A stretch of DNA of 64,000 nucleotides, from the NCBI RefSeq assembly GCF_017921815.1, contig NZ_JAGEMM010000005.1, positions 248,001 to 312,000 of the forward strand. Reading direction: 5' to 3'. The notes beneath the pieces were generated by a model. It saw nothing but the letters and a program-made list of their open reading frames with translations, made no database searches and was not told where the DNA came from. The DNA comes from Microvirga antarctica. GTDB lineage: Bacteria > Pseudomonadota > Alphaproteobacteria > Rhizobiales > Beijerinckiaceae. The position numbers were made by a program, and so were the translations under genes. Within the stretch, counting starts at the first letter, position 1. Each line of letters begins with the position of its first letter. Shown here piece after piece: positions 43,864 through 53,433 of this stretch.

Positions 43864-45309
43864 TCAGGCGGCGCTGCGCTCGTCGCGGCCGTAGCCGAAC
43901 ATGGACTTCACCTCGAGGAAATCCTCGAAACCATAGCGGCCCCATTCGCGCCCGTTGCCCGATTGCTTGTAGCCGCCGAACGGCGCGTCCGAATCGCCCG
44001 GCGCCCCGTTGATATGCACCATGCCGGCGCGGATCCGGCGAGCAACCGCGCGGGCGCGGTCGATATCGCCGGACGTCACCGAACTCGACAGGCCATAGAC
44101 CGTGTCGTTGGCGATGGCGATCGCCTCCTCGTCCGACCCGTAGGGCAGGATCGCCAGCACCGGTCCGAAGATTTCCTCGCGGGCGATCGTCATGGTGTTG
44201 GTGACATTGGCGAAGATCGTCGGTTTCACGAAATAGCCGCGCGTCAGGCCGTCCGGCAATCCCGGACCGCCGGTGACGAGCTGTGCGCCCTCGGCGATTC
44301 CCGCCTCGATCAACGCCTGGATTTTCTTGAACTGCACGTCGCTGACGACCGGCCCGAGATTCGTATCGGGGGCCTTGGGGTCGCCGACCTTGAGGGTCTG
44401 GGCAGCCTTGCGGGCGATGGCGACGGCCTCGTCGTGCAGGGCTGCCGGCACCAGCAGGCGCGAGGGGGCGTTGCACGACTGGCCGCTGTTGCTAAAGCAG
44501 CGCTGGACGCTGGTGGTGATGGCCTTTTCCAGATCGGCGTCGTCGAGGATGATGTTGGGGGACTTGCCGCCCAGTTCCTGCGCCACGCGCTTGACCGTCT
44601 CGGCTGCGGCTTTCGCCACGAGCACGCCTGCGCGGGTCGAGCCGGTAAACGACACCATGTCCACATCGGGATGGTGGGACAACGCCTCGCCGACCACCGC
44701 GCCCTCGCCGTTGACCATGTTGTAGACGCCCGCCGGGACGCCGGCCGCGTGGACGATCTCGGAGAACAGCAGGGCCGACATGGGTGCGACTTCGCTGGGT
44801 TTCAGCACGACTGTGCAGCCGACCGCAAGCGCCGGCCCGACCTTGCAGCCGATCTGGTTCATGGGCCAGTTCCACGGCGTGATGAGGCCGCAGACGCCAA
44901 TCGGTTCGCGGGTGACCCGCGTGTCGTTGATGACCTCGTCGAATTCGAAGCTCCGCAGGACCTTGAGGGCCGTCTTGAGATGCCCCAGCCCGGCCGCCGC
45001 CTGGGCGTTGATGGCCAGCGTCATCGGGGCGCCCATCTCGGCGCTGATCGCGTCCGCCATGTCGCTGCTGCGCTTGCCGTATTCGGCGATCACCGCCTCG
45101 AGAAGCTCGATCCGCTCCTGCCGGCTGGTGCGGGAGAAGGACTCGAAGGCCCGCCTTGCCGCCGCCACTGCCAGATCCACGTCCTCGGCCGTGCCCAGGG
45201 CAATCGCCGCGTAGGCCTCTTCGGTGGCCGGGTTGATGACGGGCAGGGTGCGGGTGCCTTTCGAGGGCGTCCAGCGGCCGTCGATATAGAAGTCACGATA
45301 CTCGTTCAT
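43864..45309 (-). CDS. NAD(P)-dependent aldehyde dehydrogenase
   Basis: A 481-residue ALDH-superfamily enzyme oxidising an aldehyde to the acid. PWNWPMNQIGCKVGPALAVG and the SFTGSTRAG cofactor site are present. The catalytic Glu is in QELGGKSPNI and the Cys in NSGQSCNAPSRL. The substrate is not predictable. ATG 45309 gives the family start (MNEYRDFYIDGRW). Upstream on the minus strand TTGCGG (45377-45372), 16 bases, TAGTAT (45355-45350) is a candidate promoter. Divergent from the MFS gene at 45603 and near the amidohydrolase/ABC island, so it may belong to the same catabolic function. Confidence 0.95.
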   Translation of the reverse strand: MNEYRDFYIDGRWTPSKGTRTLPVINPATEEAYAAIALGTAEDVDLAVAAARRAFESFSRTSRQERIELLEAVIAEYGKRSSDMADAISAEMGAPMTLAINAQAAAGLGHLKTALKVLRSFEFDEVINDTRVTREPIGVCGLITPWNWPMNQIGCKVGPALAVGCTVVLKPSEVAPMSALLFSEIVHAAGVPAGVYNMVNGEGAVVGEALSHHPDVDMVSFTGSTRAGVLVAKAAAETVKRVAQELGGKSPNIILDDADLEKAITTSVQRCFSNSGQSCNAPSRLLVPAALHDEAVAIARKAAQTLKVGDPKAPDTNLGPVVSDVQFKKIQALIEAGIAEGAQLVTGGPGLPDGLTRGYFVKPTIFANVTNTMTIAREEIFGPVLAILPYGSDEEAIAIANDTVYGLSSSVTSGDIDRARAVARRIRAGMVHINGAPGDSDAPFGGYKQSGNGREWGRYGFEDFLEVKSMFGYGRDERSAA

Positions 45310-45602
45310 GGTCGCTCGGTGTCCTGGGGCAGCGGGTGGGTTGGTCAAAATACTATACTGTTTGCTATCGGCCGCAACCGGTGCGGCGGCGAGACTTTTT
45401 CCGGCTTCCTGAGCGACGACGATTGCGTCGCTCAATATTCTGGGCGACTTTGCTTGCCAAGAAGTCTGCCCCGGGAGAGGGATTCGCATTCCATGACAGG
45501 CGCCGTCAATTCCAGATCCCGTCATCGGGCTCAAACCTGCGCCGATCCGGTTCGTCGGTCGTGACGGGCAACGGGGCAAGGCCCGGTCCGGGAGCGGCGT
45601 GA

Positions 45603-46787
45603 ATGGACATGCAGCCCCCGAACAGGGGAATGCAGGGCACTCTGCAGCAATTGCGCGCGATGGGCCTGCTGATGGTGGGCGCGCTCATCCTGCAGGTGGC
45701 GGCAGGCATTCTCAACATCATCGTGCCGGTGCGGATGGCCCTGGCCGAGCAGGCGCCCACGCTGATCGGCCTGGTGGCGTCGTCCTATGCGGGCGGCTTC
45801 CTGATCGGGTGCTTCATGTGCCCGCCGGTGATTCGGCATATCGGCCATATCCGCGCCTTCTCGGTGTTCGGCGCCCTGCAGGCGGTGCTTGCTCTCGGGT
45901 TCACGTCAGGCGATTTCGGCTACTGGACGCTTGTTCGGTTCGGCACCGGCTTTGCGGGCGCGGGGGCGGCGATCGTGCTCGAGAGCTGGATCAGCGCGCA
46001 GGCCAGTCCCAGCCAGCGCGGCCGCCTGTTCGGCATCTACCAGGTGCTCACCCGAATCGCGATGATCGGCGGCCAGCTGGCCGCGAGCCACCTCCTCTTC
46101 GGGGCCTCGTCCGCCTTTCTCATCGTCAGTGTCTGCTACTCCCTGTCGGTGATCCCGGTCTGCCTCACGGTCGCCAATGTGCCCCAGAGTCCGGCTGTGG
46201 CCACCATCGCGCTCCGCCAGCTCTGGCGGACGGCCCCCATGAGCGCCATGGGGTGCATCTATGTGGGATCGGTCGGCAGTGCGCTGATGGGGATCCTGCC
46301 GGCCTGGGGCGTGCTGGCCGGCCTGTCGCCGCTGGCGGCAAGCCTCCTGTCGACCGCCGTGCAGGTCGGCTCGCTGATTACCCAATGGCCGATGGGCTAC
46401 CTGTCGGACCGGACTGACCGACGCCGGGTGATGATGGGCGGCACGGCCGTCACGTTGGTCATGTCGATCATTCTGGTGGCGGGCCTCGTGCCTGCGGGAC
46501 TTGGCGTGTTCGCGATCTTTGCGCTCATCGGCGGCTCGACCCTGCCGGTCTACATGCTGTCGGTTTCCCACGCCTTCGACCGGGCCGACAAGTCGCAGGC
46601 GGTGGGCCTGTCGAGCAGCTTGTTGTTTCACTGGGCCGTGGGCTCGATCCTCGGACCCCTCCTGGCAACCTCCATGATCGAGCGGATCGGCACCCTCGGC
46701 CTGCCCGCCTTCATCGTCCTCCTGTCGCTTGCATTCGTGATTTTCGGGGTCATCCGCCTGTCCGCACGGCGATCTGTTGACGAATAA
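45603..46787 (+). CDS. MFS transporter (YcaD-like)
   Basis: A 394-residue inner-membrane carrier with about twelve transmembrane segments. The loop-2/3 motif region ASSYAGGFLIGCFMCPP and the inter-domain loop GYLSDRTDRRRVMM (MFS motif A in the second half) are visible. The nearest look-alike group is the YcaD family. Cargo unknown. It is divergent from the aldehyde dehydrogenase gene, and the regulatory element of the solute-binding protein gene begins at its stop codon. Confidence 0.9.
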   Translation: MDMQPPNRGMQGTLQQLRAMGLLMVGALILQVAAGILNIIVPVRMALAEQAPTLIGLVASSYAGGFLIGCFMCPPVIRHIGHIRAFSVFGALQAVLALGFTSGDFGYWTLVRFGTGFAGAGAAIVLESWISAQASPSQRGRLFGIYQVLTRIAMIGGQLAASHLLFGASSAFLIVSVCYSLSVIPVCLTVANVPQSPAVATIALRQLWRTAPMSAMGCIYVGSVGSALMGILPAWGVLAGLSPLAASLLSTAVQVGSLITQWPMGYLSDRTDRRRVMMGGTAVTLVMSIILVAGLVPAGLGVFAIFALIGGSTLPVYMLSVSHAFDRADKSQAVGLSSSLLFHWAVGSILGPLLATSMIERIGTLGLPAFIVLLSLAFVIFGVIRLSARRSVDE

Positions 46788-46816
46788 TATATGATCCGTG
46801 GTGCTTCACATATTTT
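46787..46816 (+). promoter_or_regulatory. Shared bipartite control element, copy A (solute-binding protein gene)
   Basis: ATATATGAT (46787-46795), 13 bases, CATATTTT (46809-46816), about 130 bases before the ATG at 46946. The left half is part of a near-palindrome (ATAATATATGAT, one mismatch from ATCATATATGAT). The same two blocks with the same spacing lie before the ABC operon at 56361-56332. Candidate operator plus -10 region for the island's GntR regulator. Confidence 0.6.
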
Positions 46817-46945
46817 CTCTTGTCAGCTTGGCGGCCTTAAACTTACGATACGGAATGCAGGCGGGACGGCTCGACACGGCGTCTCACGCTCACGCGACCT
46901 GATGCCAAGCGCATGTCCCCAAAAAAGAAACCAGAGGAGAGACCG

Positions 46946-48112
46946 ATGAGTGATGAGACCAGCCACAAAGCCATGCTTCAGCGCCTGCACGATTCCGTGA
47001 TGGTGCCGCCGACCTCGCGGCGCGATTTTCTCCTGCGCTACGGCGGCGGCCTGGCGGCCGCGATGGCCATGCCGATGCTGTCCACCGGGGCGTTCGGCCA
47101 GACCGAGGCGATGCCCGAGTTCAAGGACATCCCGCAGGCCTGGAAGGGCTCCGGCCAAGTGGTCGTCGTCACCTGGGGCGGCATTGGCACCGACATGCAG
47201 CGCAAGGCGTGGTTCGAGCCCTTCGAGAAGCTCTGCGGCATCAAGGTCGTCGAGGCCGTCGGGCCCGATCCCGCAAAGGTCAAGGCGATGGTCGACACCA
47301 AGACGACCTCATGGGACGTATGCCAGATCGGCCGCGGCACGATGATCGAACTGGCGGCGCAGGGCGATTACTGGGAGCCGATCGATTACGGCATCGTCGA
47401 GAAGGGTGTCACCGATAATTTCCGCTCGAAATTCGGCCTCGACATCGTGCCCTACGCGCAGATGATCGCCTATCGGAAGGATGTCTATCCGGACGGACCG
47501 AAGGGCTGGGCGGATTTCTTCAACGCCGAAAAATACCCCGGCGCCCGCACCATGCCGATCGCCACCAAGGGCAATATCCCGGAGCTGGTCGGCGCGCTCA
47601 TCGCCGACGGCGTGGCGCCCGACAAGGTCTATCCGCTCGATATCGACCGGGCGATCCGCGTGTTGACCAAAATCAAGCCGAAGGTCGTCAAGTGGTGGGA
47701 AACCGGCGCGCAGCCGATGCAGATGCTCATCGACAACGAGGCGCCCCTGGCCACTGCCTGGAACGGCCGCGTTTATTCGGCCCAGCAGGAGGGCAAGCCC
47801 CTCGATCTGGTCTGGAACGGTGGCACGCTGCTGTCGAATGCATGGCTCGTTCCCAAGGGCGCGCCAAACCTCTCGAACGCGCAGAAGTTCATCGCCTTCA
47901 GCTCGTCGGCCATTGCGCAGGCGCGCTACTCGACCCTGCTGCCCTACGGCTTCACGAACGTCGATTCCGCCCAGTACCTCTCGCCGGCCGTCTTGAAGAA
48001 CCTGCCGACCTCGCCGGAGAACGCCAAGCTGATGGTTCCCTACCAGCATGAATGGTGGGCGGCGAACCGGCCCGAGGTCATCGCCAAGTTCAACAAGATG
48101 ATGCTCTCCTAA
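46946..48112 (+). CDS. ABC transporter solute-binding protein (polyamine type, Tat-exported)
   Basis: A 388-residue periplasmic binding protein of the PotD/spermidine-putrescine cluster. The N-terminus has a twin-arginine motif (TSRRDFLLRYGG, residues 23-34) and an Ala/Met-rich hydrophobic stretch, so it probably leaves by the Tat system. The mature part has VVVVTWGGIGTDMQRKAWFEPFEK and WAVP-type domain features. AGAGGAGAG precedes the ATG. The matching ATPase and permease genes are about 6-9 kb to the right on the other strand. The real ligand is unknown. Confidence 0.92.
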   Translation: MSDETSHKAMLQRLHDSVMVPPTSRRDFLLRYGGGLAAAMAMPMLSTGAFGQTEAMPEFKDIPQAWKGSGQVVVVTWGGIGTDMQRKAWFEPFEKLCGIKVVEAVGPDPAKVKAMVDTKTTSWDVCQIGRGTMIELAAQGDYWEPIDYGIVEKGVTDNFRSKFGLDIVPYAQMIAYRKDVYPDGPKGWADFFNAEKYPGARTMPIATKGNIPELVGALIADGVAPDKVYPLDIDRAIRVLTKIKPKVVKWWETGAQPMQMLIDNEAPLATAWNGRVYSAQQEGKPLDLVWNGGTLLSNAWLVPKGAPNLSNAQKFIAFSSSAIAQARYSTLLPYGFTNVDSAQYLSPAVLKNLPTSPENAKLMVPYQHEWWAANRPEVIAKFNKMMLS

Positions 48113-48126
48113 CAAAACCAACATCC

Positions 48127-48161
48127 AAGGGCTGCGGCGCGGTGCGCGGCAGCCCTTTTTT
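48127..48161 (+). terminator. Intrinsic terminator after the solute-binding protein gene
   Basis: AAGGGCTGC (48127-48135) pairs with GCAGCCCTT (48149-48157), extended by inner GCGC pairs and followed by a run of six Ts (48156-48161). As in many ABC systems, it would make the binding protein more abundant than the downstream amidohydrolase, read by partial read-through. Confidence 0.85.
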
Positions 48162-48188
48162 CATGGCTTTTATCGACGGGATCGCGGC

Positions 48189-49823
48189 ATGGCGCTGGAA
48201 CGCTTGAATATCGAGACGGTCGTCCTCAACGGGCAGATCGTCACCATGGACAAGCCCGGCCATCGGGTGGAGGCACTCGCCATCGCCCAGGGGCGCATCG
48301 TGGCACGCGGCTCGACGGACGAGATTCGCGCGCTGGCGCCGCACGCGGCGGTCATCGATTGCGAGGGGCGCACCGTGCTGCCGGGCATCGTCGACAGCCA
48401 TTGCCATCCGGACATGCATGGCGCGCGCATCGGGCGCTGGTACGATTTCTTCGACGGCCGCATCGACACCCGCGACAAGCTGTTGGCGCTCGTGCGGGCC
48501 GAGACCAAGGACAAGCCGCACGATTCCTGGTTCACCGCCTACCGGTTCGACGAGATGCACTCGGGCGGCTATCCGACCCTCGACGAGCTGGATGCAGCGT
48601 CCGGCGGACGCCCGGTCTTCATCTATCGCCGCGATGCCCATATGGGCGTGGCAAGCAGTGCCGCGCTCAAGGCCGTGGGCTTTCATGACACCGCGTCCGA
48701 TCCGGCCTTCGGGCGCATCGAGCGGGATCCTGCCACGGGCCGGCCCACCGGGCTGTTGCGCGCGCGCGCGGCCCACATCGTCATCGAGCATATCCAGGCC
48801 GCCTACACGGCGGAGGATTTCCGCAGCGGCCTCGTCAAGGTGCTGGACGAGTACCTGTCATTCGGCATCACCTCGGTGCACAACAGCCTCACCACCTCGC
48901 AGGCCATTTCGGCCTATCAGACCATGCGCCAGAACGGCGAGCTCAAGACGCGGATCGGCATCCTGGCAAGCGGGCGCGACGACGATCTCGTGCGGGCCAT
49001 CGTCCGCTCCGGCATGCGATCGGGCTTCGGCGACGACTGGATTCGCCTGATCGGCCTCGAATGGGTTGGAGACGGCAGCACGTCGGGGCGCACGGCCGCC
49101 TATTACGATCCCTATCTGGGCGAACCCGTTCTCGGCGAACCGCCCGACAACCGCGGCTCCATCCTGCTCGACCGGGAGGAGTACACAAGGCGCGTGGCGG
49201 AAGCTCATGCGGCCGGCCTGATGGTCTGCACCGACGCCATCGGCGACCGCGCTATCGACTTTTTCCTGGACGTCTATGACGACGTGCTCGCGGCCGATCC
49301 GCGTCCCGACCACCGCATGCGCATCGAGCATTGCTGCAACGTGACGCCGGCGATTCTCGCCCGGCTCAAACGCAGCGGCGTCGTGTGTTCCTCGGCCACG
49401 GGCTTTGCCTATGATCTGGGCGACGCCTATCTGCAAAACCGGGGAGCGGATGCCATGAAGGTGATGTGGCCTCACCGCAGCATGATCGATGCAGGCGTGC
49501 CGGCGCCGGGCCACTCCGACGCCCCGGTCTGCAGCGCCAACCCGTTCTTCGGCATCTCGGCGATGGTCAACCGTCAGACCCAGGGCGGGCGCTCCATCGA
49601 TCAGTCGGAGGCCGTGACCGTGCACGAGGCGCTGGAGGCTTACACGCGGCTGGGGGCCTGGTGCGGGCGCGAGGAACAAGCCAAGGGCGATCTCGGCCTC
49701 GGCAAGCTGGCCGATCTGTGCATTCTCGACCGCGATCCCTTCGCAATCCCGCCTTTGGATCTCGCCAACGTCACGGTTCTTTCCACCATGGTCGACGGCG
49801 CGATCGTGTTCGACCGGCGCTGA
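48189..49823 (+). CDS. YtcJ-like metal-dependent amidohydrolase
   Basis: A 544-residue Amidohydro_3 family enzyme. The N-terminal beta-sandwich leads to the metal motif VDSHCHPD (HxH), then EYLSFGITSVHNS, the metal/acid region VCTDAIGDRAIDFFLD with the RIEHCCNV His, and GHSDAPVCSANPF with the final Asp. Members hydrolyse C-N bonds of diverse substrates and few are characterised. It lies 28 bases after the terminator of the solute-binding gene and probably belongs to the same unit. Confidence 0.9.
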   Translation: MALERLNIETVVLNGQIVTMDKPGHRVEALAIAQGRIVARGSTDEIRALAPHAAVIDCEGRTVLPGIVDSHCHPDMHGARIGRWYDFFDGRIDTRDKLLALVRAETKDKPHDSWFTAYRFDEMHSGGYPTLDELDAASGGRPVFIYRRDAHMGVASSAALKAVGFHDTASDPAFGRIERDPATGRPTGLLRARAAHIVIEHIQAAYTAEDFRSGLVKVLDEYLSFGITSVHNSLTTSQAISAYQTMRQNGELKTRIGILASGRDDDLVRAIVRSGMRSGFGDDWIRLIGLEWVGDGSTSGRTAAYYDPYLGEPVLGEPPDNRGSILLDREEYTRRVAEAHAAGLMVCTDAIGDRAIDFFLDVYDDVLAADPRPDHRMRIEHCCNVTPAILARLKRSGVVCSSATGFAYDLGDAYLQNRGADAMKVMWPHRSMIDAGVPAPGHSDAPVCSANPFFGISAMVNRQTQGGRSIDQSEAVTVHEALEAYTRLGAWCGREEQAKGDLGLGKLADLCILDRDPFAIPPLDLANVTVLSTMVDGAIVFDRR

Positions 49824-49829
49824 CGCGCG

Positions 49830-51275
49830 CTACAGCGTCAGCGGCATCAGTTCGGAAGCGGGGCGATTCGCCCAGTCGTATTGGCCGACCTTCGACACGG
49901 AGAGGCGCTGCGCCTCTTCCAGCCGGTTCAGGGCGTCGTCGAGGTCGAAGGCCAGCGCACGGCCGCTCTCGACCACCTTCCGGCCATCCACGTAGACGTC
50001 CCGGATCGGCCGCTCGCCGGCGGTGTAGAACAGGCTCCGCACCGGATCGTAGAGCGGCCGCATGGCCGGATGGGTCAGGTCGACGGTGAAGAAATCGGCC
50101 TTTGCGCCGGGCGCCACGCGTCCGATATCGGTGCGCCCCAGCGCCTTTGCGCCGCCGAGCGTTGCCGCATGCAGGGCGTCCGAGGCATTGACCGCATGGG
50201 CGTCGCGCGCGGTGATGCGCGCCGCGTAGATGGCGTTGCGGACTTCCTCGACGTAATTGTGCGGAAACGTATCGGTGCCAATGCCGACATTGAGTCCGGC
50301 CTTCAGATAGCCGCCCAGATGCTGCAGGGTGATGCCCCGGCGGATGAAGACCGTGGGGCAATGGGCGACGCTCGCGCCGCTCTCGACGAGTATCCGCACG
50401 TCGTCGCGGGTCGGCCAGCCGAGCCAGTCATTGTGATCGAAGAAAATGCCGTGGCCGATGGTGGTGAGCGGCCCGAGAACGCCGATCTCCTTCAGCCAGC
50501 CGACGGGCGTGCGGCCATGCCGGCGCATCATCTCCTGAAACTCGACGACGCTCTGGCTCGCATGGGTCTGGAACGGCAATCCACGGTCCTGTGCGGCCGC
50601 AAACGCATCGCGGAACAGGGCCTCGTCGCAGGTGTCGATCTGGGCCGGGCAGATCATGCCGGACAGCCGGCCGGACGGGTGGGCGACCGCCGCGTCGACC
50701 ACGGCGAGCGCCTCGTCCATGCGCTTTCGCCCAAGCGGGATATCCCATTCGTAGAGCACTTCGTGGCCGTTCCTGGTGTACCAGCGGGCGGCGCGAAACA
50801 TCGGCGCCGCATAGGCGCGAAGACCGCTTGCCGCCAGCGTGTCGAGCCATCCCTCATGCGGCACCGAGAGGTCGCAAACGGTCGTGACTCCGCTCTGCAG
50901 GAGCTCGCTCAAGGCCACCTGGGAGGACGCCACCATGCCGGCGGCCTCGGTCTCGAACAGAAACAGGTATTCGTAGAGCGAGCTCATATAGAGCTTCGCC
51001 GAGCCGACCTCCTCGGTCAGTCCCTTCAGCATGGTCTCGAAGGACGGATGCGAATGGATATCGACGAAACCCGGCATGACCATCAGGTTGCGTCCGTCGA
51101 TCACCTCATCGGCGGACGCCGCAATCGCCGCATCGGCGAGCACGAAACGGTCGCCCCGAAACGCCACGTCGCAATCGGTGCGATAGACGTGCCGGTCGGT
51201 GGCCTCGTCGTAGGCGACGACCCAGGAGGCCGCCTTGATTACGGTCGTCTTCGTCACGTCGGCGGGGGTGGTCAT
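49830..51275 (-). CDS. Cytosine deaminase/chlorohydrolase-type amidohydrolase
   Basis: A 481-residue amidohydrolase of the Amidohydro_1 (TrzA/AtzB/SsnA/guanine deaminase) group: VDIHSHPS (HxH), QTHASQSVVEF (His), TIGHGIFFDH (His) and GIGTDTFPHN (Asp). It hydrolyses or deaminates a ring or amidine-like C-N (or C-Cl) bond. It is recognisably paralogous to the protein encoded at 51991-53424 (compare SGVTTV...GLRAYAA with SGTTTV...GLRAYIA). Last gene of the leftward ABC operon. Confidence 0.92.
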   Translation of the reverse strand: MTTPADVTKTTVIKAASWVVAYDEATDRHVYRTDCDVAFRGDRFVLADAAIAASADEVIDGRNLMVMPGFVDIHSHPSFETMLKGLTEEVGSAKLYMSSLYEYLFLFETEAAGMVASSQVALSELLQSGVTTVCDLSVPHEGWLDTLAASGLRAYAAPMFRAARWYTRNGHEVLYEWDIPLGRKRMDEALAVVDAAVAHPSGRLSGMICPAQIDTCDEALFRDAFAAAQDRGLPFQTHASQSVVEFQEMMRRHGRTPVGWLKEIGVLGPLTTIGHGIFFDHNDWLGWPTRDDVRILVESGASVAHCPTVFIRRGITLQHLGGYLKAGLNVGIGTDTFPHNYVEEVRNAIYAARITARDAHAVNASDALHAATLGGAKALGRTDIGRVAPGAKADFFTVDLTHPAMRPLYDPVRSLFYTAGERPIRDVYVDGRKVVESGRALAFDLDDALNRLEEAQRLSVSKVGQYDWANRPASELMPLTL

Positions 51276-51301
51276 GGGGGGTCCTGAGCGCCTGGATCAA
51301 T

Positions 51302-51994
51302 TTAAAAAAATTCGGTGCCGGCATAGCGCGTGAAGGCCTCGACGAGATCCAGGAACTCCGCCGTCAGTGCGGTGGCGGCCGGTTCGTCGCCGGCAGCGAC
51401 CGCCTCGCCGATTCGAATGTGAAAATCGGTGATCTCGTCTGGCTTGAAGCGGGTCTGGTAGCCTTCACAGGCAAGCCAGAAGCGGCGCGACAGCGCATAG
51501 AGCGGCATGATCGAGCGCAGGAACGGGTTGCGTGAAATCTGCACGAGTCGACCGATGAACTCACGGTCGAGGCGCAGCAGGGGCACGTGATCCGGCCCGC
51601 CACGAAGGGCACGGAATCGGCCGACGATCTCGCGAAGGATCTCGGCCTCCTCGGGCGTGCGCCGTCGCGCAGCGCTGGGCACCATCAGCATCTCGAGCGC
51701 ACGACGGGTTTCCAGGACTTTCAGCTGCGTCTGCAGATTGATGTCGCGCACCAGCATGCCCCGGCGCGGCATCCAGACCAGCAACTGATCCATGGCCAAC
51801 CGGAGGAGCGCCTCGCGAATCGGCGTGCGGCCGAGTCCGAGACGGGTGACGAGAAAAGGCTCGGACACCCGGCTGCCGGGCTTGAGCTCCATCGTGACGA
51901 TCAGGTCCTCGATGCGCGTATAGGCGATCTCGGCAAGGCTGTCGGTCTCGGAATCGACTCCGTCGTCGTCCCGCCGCAGCGTCTGGACACTCAT
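51302..51994 (-). CDS. GntR-family (FCD) transcriptional regulator
   Basis: A 230-residue regulator: winged helix-turn-helix at about residues 20-85 (ELKPGSRVSEPFLVTRLGLGRTPIREALLRL) and an FCD ligand domain with metal-binding Asp/His positions (LLRLDREFIGRLV, EITDFHIRIGEAV). Its start overlaps the stop of the upstream amidohydrolase gene by four bases, so it is translated with the catabolic operon and may autoregulate. The bipartite elements before 46946 and 56218 are its best candidate targets; inducer unknown. Confidence 0.93.
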   Translation of the reverse strand: MSVQTLRRDDDGVDSETDSLAEIAYTRIEDLIVTMELKPGSRVSEPFLVTRLGLGRTPIREALLRLAMDQLLVWMPRRGMLVRDINLQTQLKVLETRRALEMLMVPSAARRRTPEEAEILREIVGRFRALRGGPDHVPLLRLDREFIGRLVQISRNPFLRSIMPLYALSRRFWLACEGYQTRFKPDEITDFHIRIGEAVAAGDEPAATALTAEFLDLVEAFTRYAGTEFF

Positions 51995-53424
51995 CGGAAA
52001 TCACCGAGCGATGGCGGCGACAGGGTATCGATGTCGCGTCCGGCCCAGTCGCCCGGGCCGATGGCCGACCAGACCCGCTCGGCGGTCTCGGCGAGGCCGC
52101 GCGTGACGCCCGCCTCGTCCACCGTCAGCAGGGCATGGTCGCGCATGAGCCAGCGCCCGTCGACCATCACATGACGCAGGTCTGCGGCCTCCGCCGAATA
52201 GACGAGGTTTTTGAGCGGATCACGGCAGGGGTTCATCGAAAAGCCGCGCAGGTTCCAGAGCAGCAGATCGGCCTTCGCGCCCTTGGCGATGCGGCCGATG
52301 TCGTCCCGGTGCAGCATCCGCGCGGCGTTCAGGGTGGCGGCGTCGAATGCCTCCCGGGCGGTCGCCTTGCGGCAATCCCGGCTCATGAGCTTGCCGACGA
52401 CGCAGGCCGTCCGCATGGCCTGCAGAATCGATTGCGGCGCGGTATCGCTGCCAAGGCACATGTTCACCCCGGCCGCGAGATAGGACGGGAAGGATTCCAT
52501 CGCGATGCCGCGACGGGCAAACACCCATGGGCAATGGGCGACGCTTGCGCCGTGATCGGCCAGAATGGCCAGATCGTCGCCCGGATACTGGATCCACGAA
52601 TTGCCGCTGGTAAACACCACATGGCCGAGGATGCAGCGGTCGGACAGGAAGTCCATTTTGGCCAGCCATTCGATCGGCGTCATGCCCTCGCGCTGCACCA
52701 TCTCGTCGAATTCGAACACCGCCTCGGCCGTGTGAAGGGCGAGCGGCACGCCCATGCGGTCGGAGGCCTCGCGGCTCAGCCGCAGCAATTCGGGCGTCGC
52801 CATGGCGACCTGCATGGGGGAGAGGTAGCCCTTGATCCGGCCATTGCCCCGGCCGTCGATGCGCTCGATCAGGTCGATGGCGTAGCGAAAGCCCGGAATG
52901 CCGCCGTCCTCTTTCCACGCATAGGTCATGCGCTTGCCGTCGGTGGTCTTCCAGCGGGCCGATCCGTAGCCCTCGGCGATGTAGGCGCGAAGACCCGCTT
53001 TCTCGGCGGCGGCGGCCGTGTAATCGCCAAGCCAGCCGATCTCCATGACGGTGGTCGTGCCGCTGCGGATGAGTTCGGCCATCGAGAAATCGACAATCGC
53101 GCGCTGGGCGGGCTCGTCGATGGCGGTGGCCAGCGCCGGCAGCATTTCGGGCAGGCCGGAGAAGGAGAAATTTGGCCGTCCCACATCCTCGATGAAGGAG
53201 CGGTCCAGCGGCGCGCTGGTAAGATGGGCGTGAGCGTCGATCAGGCCCGGCGTCAGCAGGTGATCGGGCAGGTCGACGACCTCGTCGGCGGTGCCCTCGA
53301 AAGACGGTCCCACATGCACGACGCGGTCGTCCTCCACGACCACGACGCCGTTGCGCAGGAGGCGATGCTCGCCATCCTGGAAGGCGATGATCATGCCGGC
53401 GCGGATGAGGGTGCGGTGGGCCAT
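51991..53424 (-). CDS. Cytosine deaminase-type amidohydrolase
   Basis: A 477-residue Amidohydro_1 enzyme: LIDAHAHLTSAP (HxH), LHTAEAVFEF (His), ILGHVVFTSG (His) and CLGSDTAPQS (Asp). It is a paralogue of the enzyme at 49830-51275, but the loop after HxH is different, which suggests a different though related substrate or a successive step. It is nine bases after the permease gene and overlaps the GntR gene by four bases, so it is in the same operon. Confidence 0.92.
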   Translation of the reverse strand: MAHRTLIRAGMIIAFQDGEHRLLRNGVVVVEDDRVVHVGPSFEGTADEVVDLPDHLLTPGLIDAHAHLTSAPLDRSFIEDVGRPNFSFSGLPEMLPALATAIDEPAQRAIVDFSMAELIRSGTTTVMEIGWLGDYTAAAAEKAGLRAYIAEGYGSARWKTTDGKRMTYAWKEDGGIPGFRYAIDLIERIDGRGNGRIKGYLSPMQVAMATPELLRLSREASDRMGVPLALHTAEAVFEFDEMVQREGMTPIEWLAKMDFLSDRCILGHVVFTSGNSWIQYPGDDLAILADHGASVAHCPWVFARRGIAMESFPSYLAAGVNMCLGSDTAPQSILQAMRTACVVGKLMSRDCRKATAREAFDAATLNAARMLHRDDIGRIAKGAKADLLLWNLRGFSMNPCRDPLKNLVYSAEAADLRHVMVDGRWLMRDHALLTVDEAGVTRGLAETAERVWSAIGPGDWAGRDIDTLSPPSLGDFR

Positions 53425-53433
53425 GGCGCTCTC

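Noticed and set aside
45345..45380. A third copy of the bipartite regulatory element before the aldehyde dehydrogenase gene
   Set aside because: A TATTTT is present but the ATATATGAT block is missing at the required distance; it may only be a promoter.
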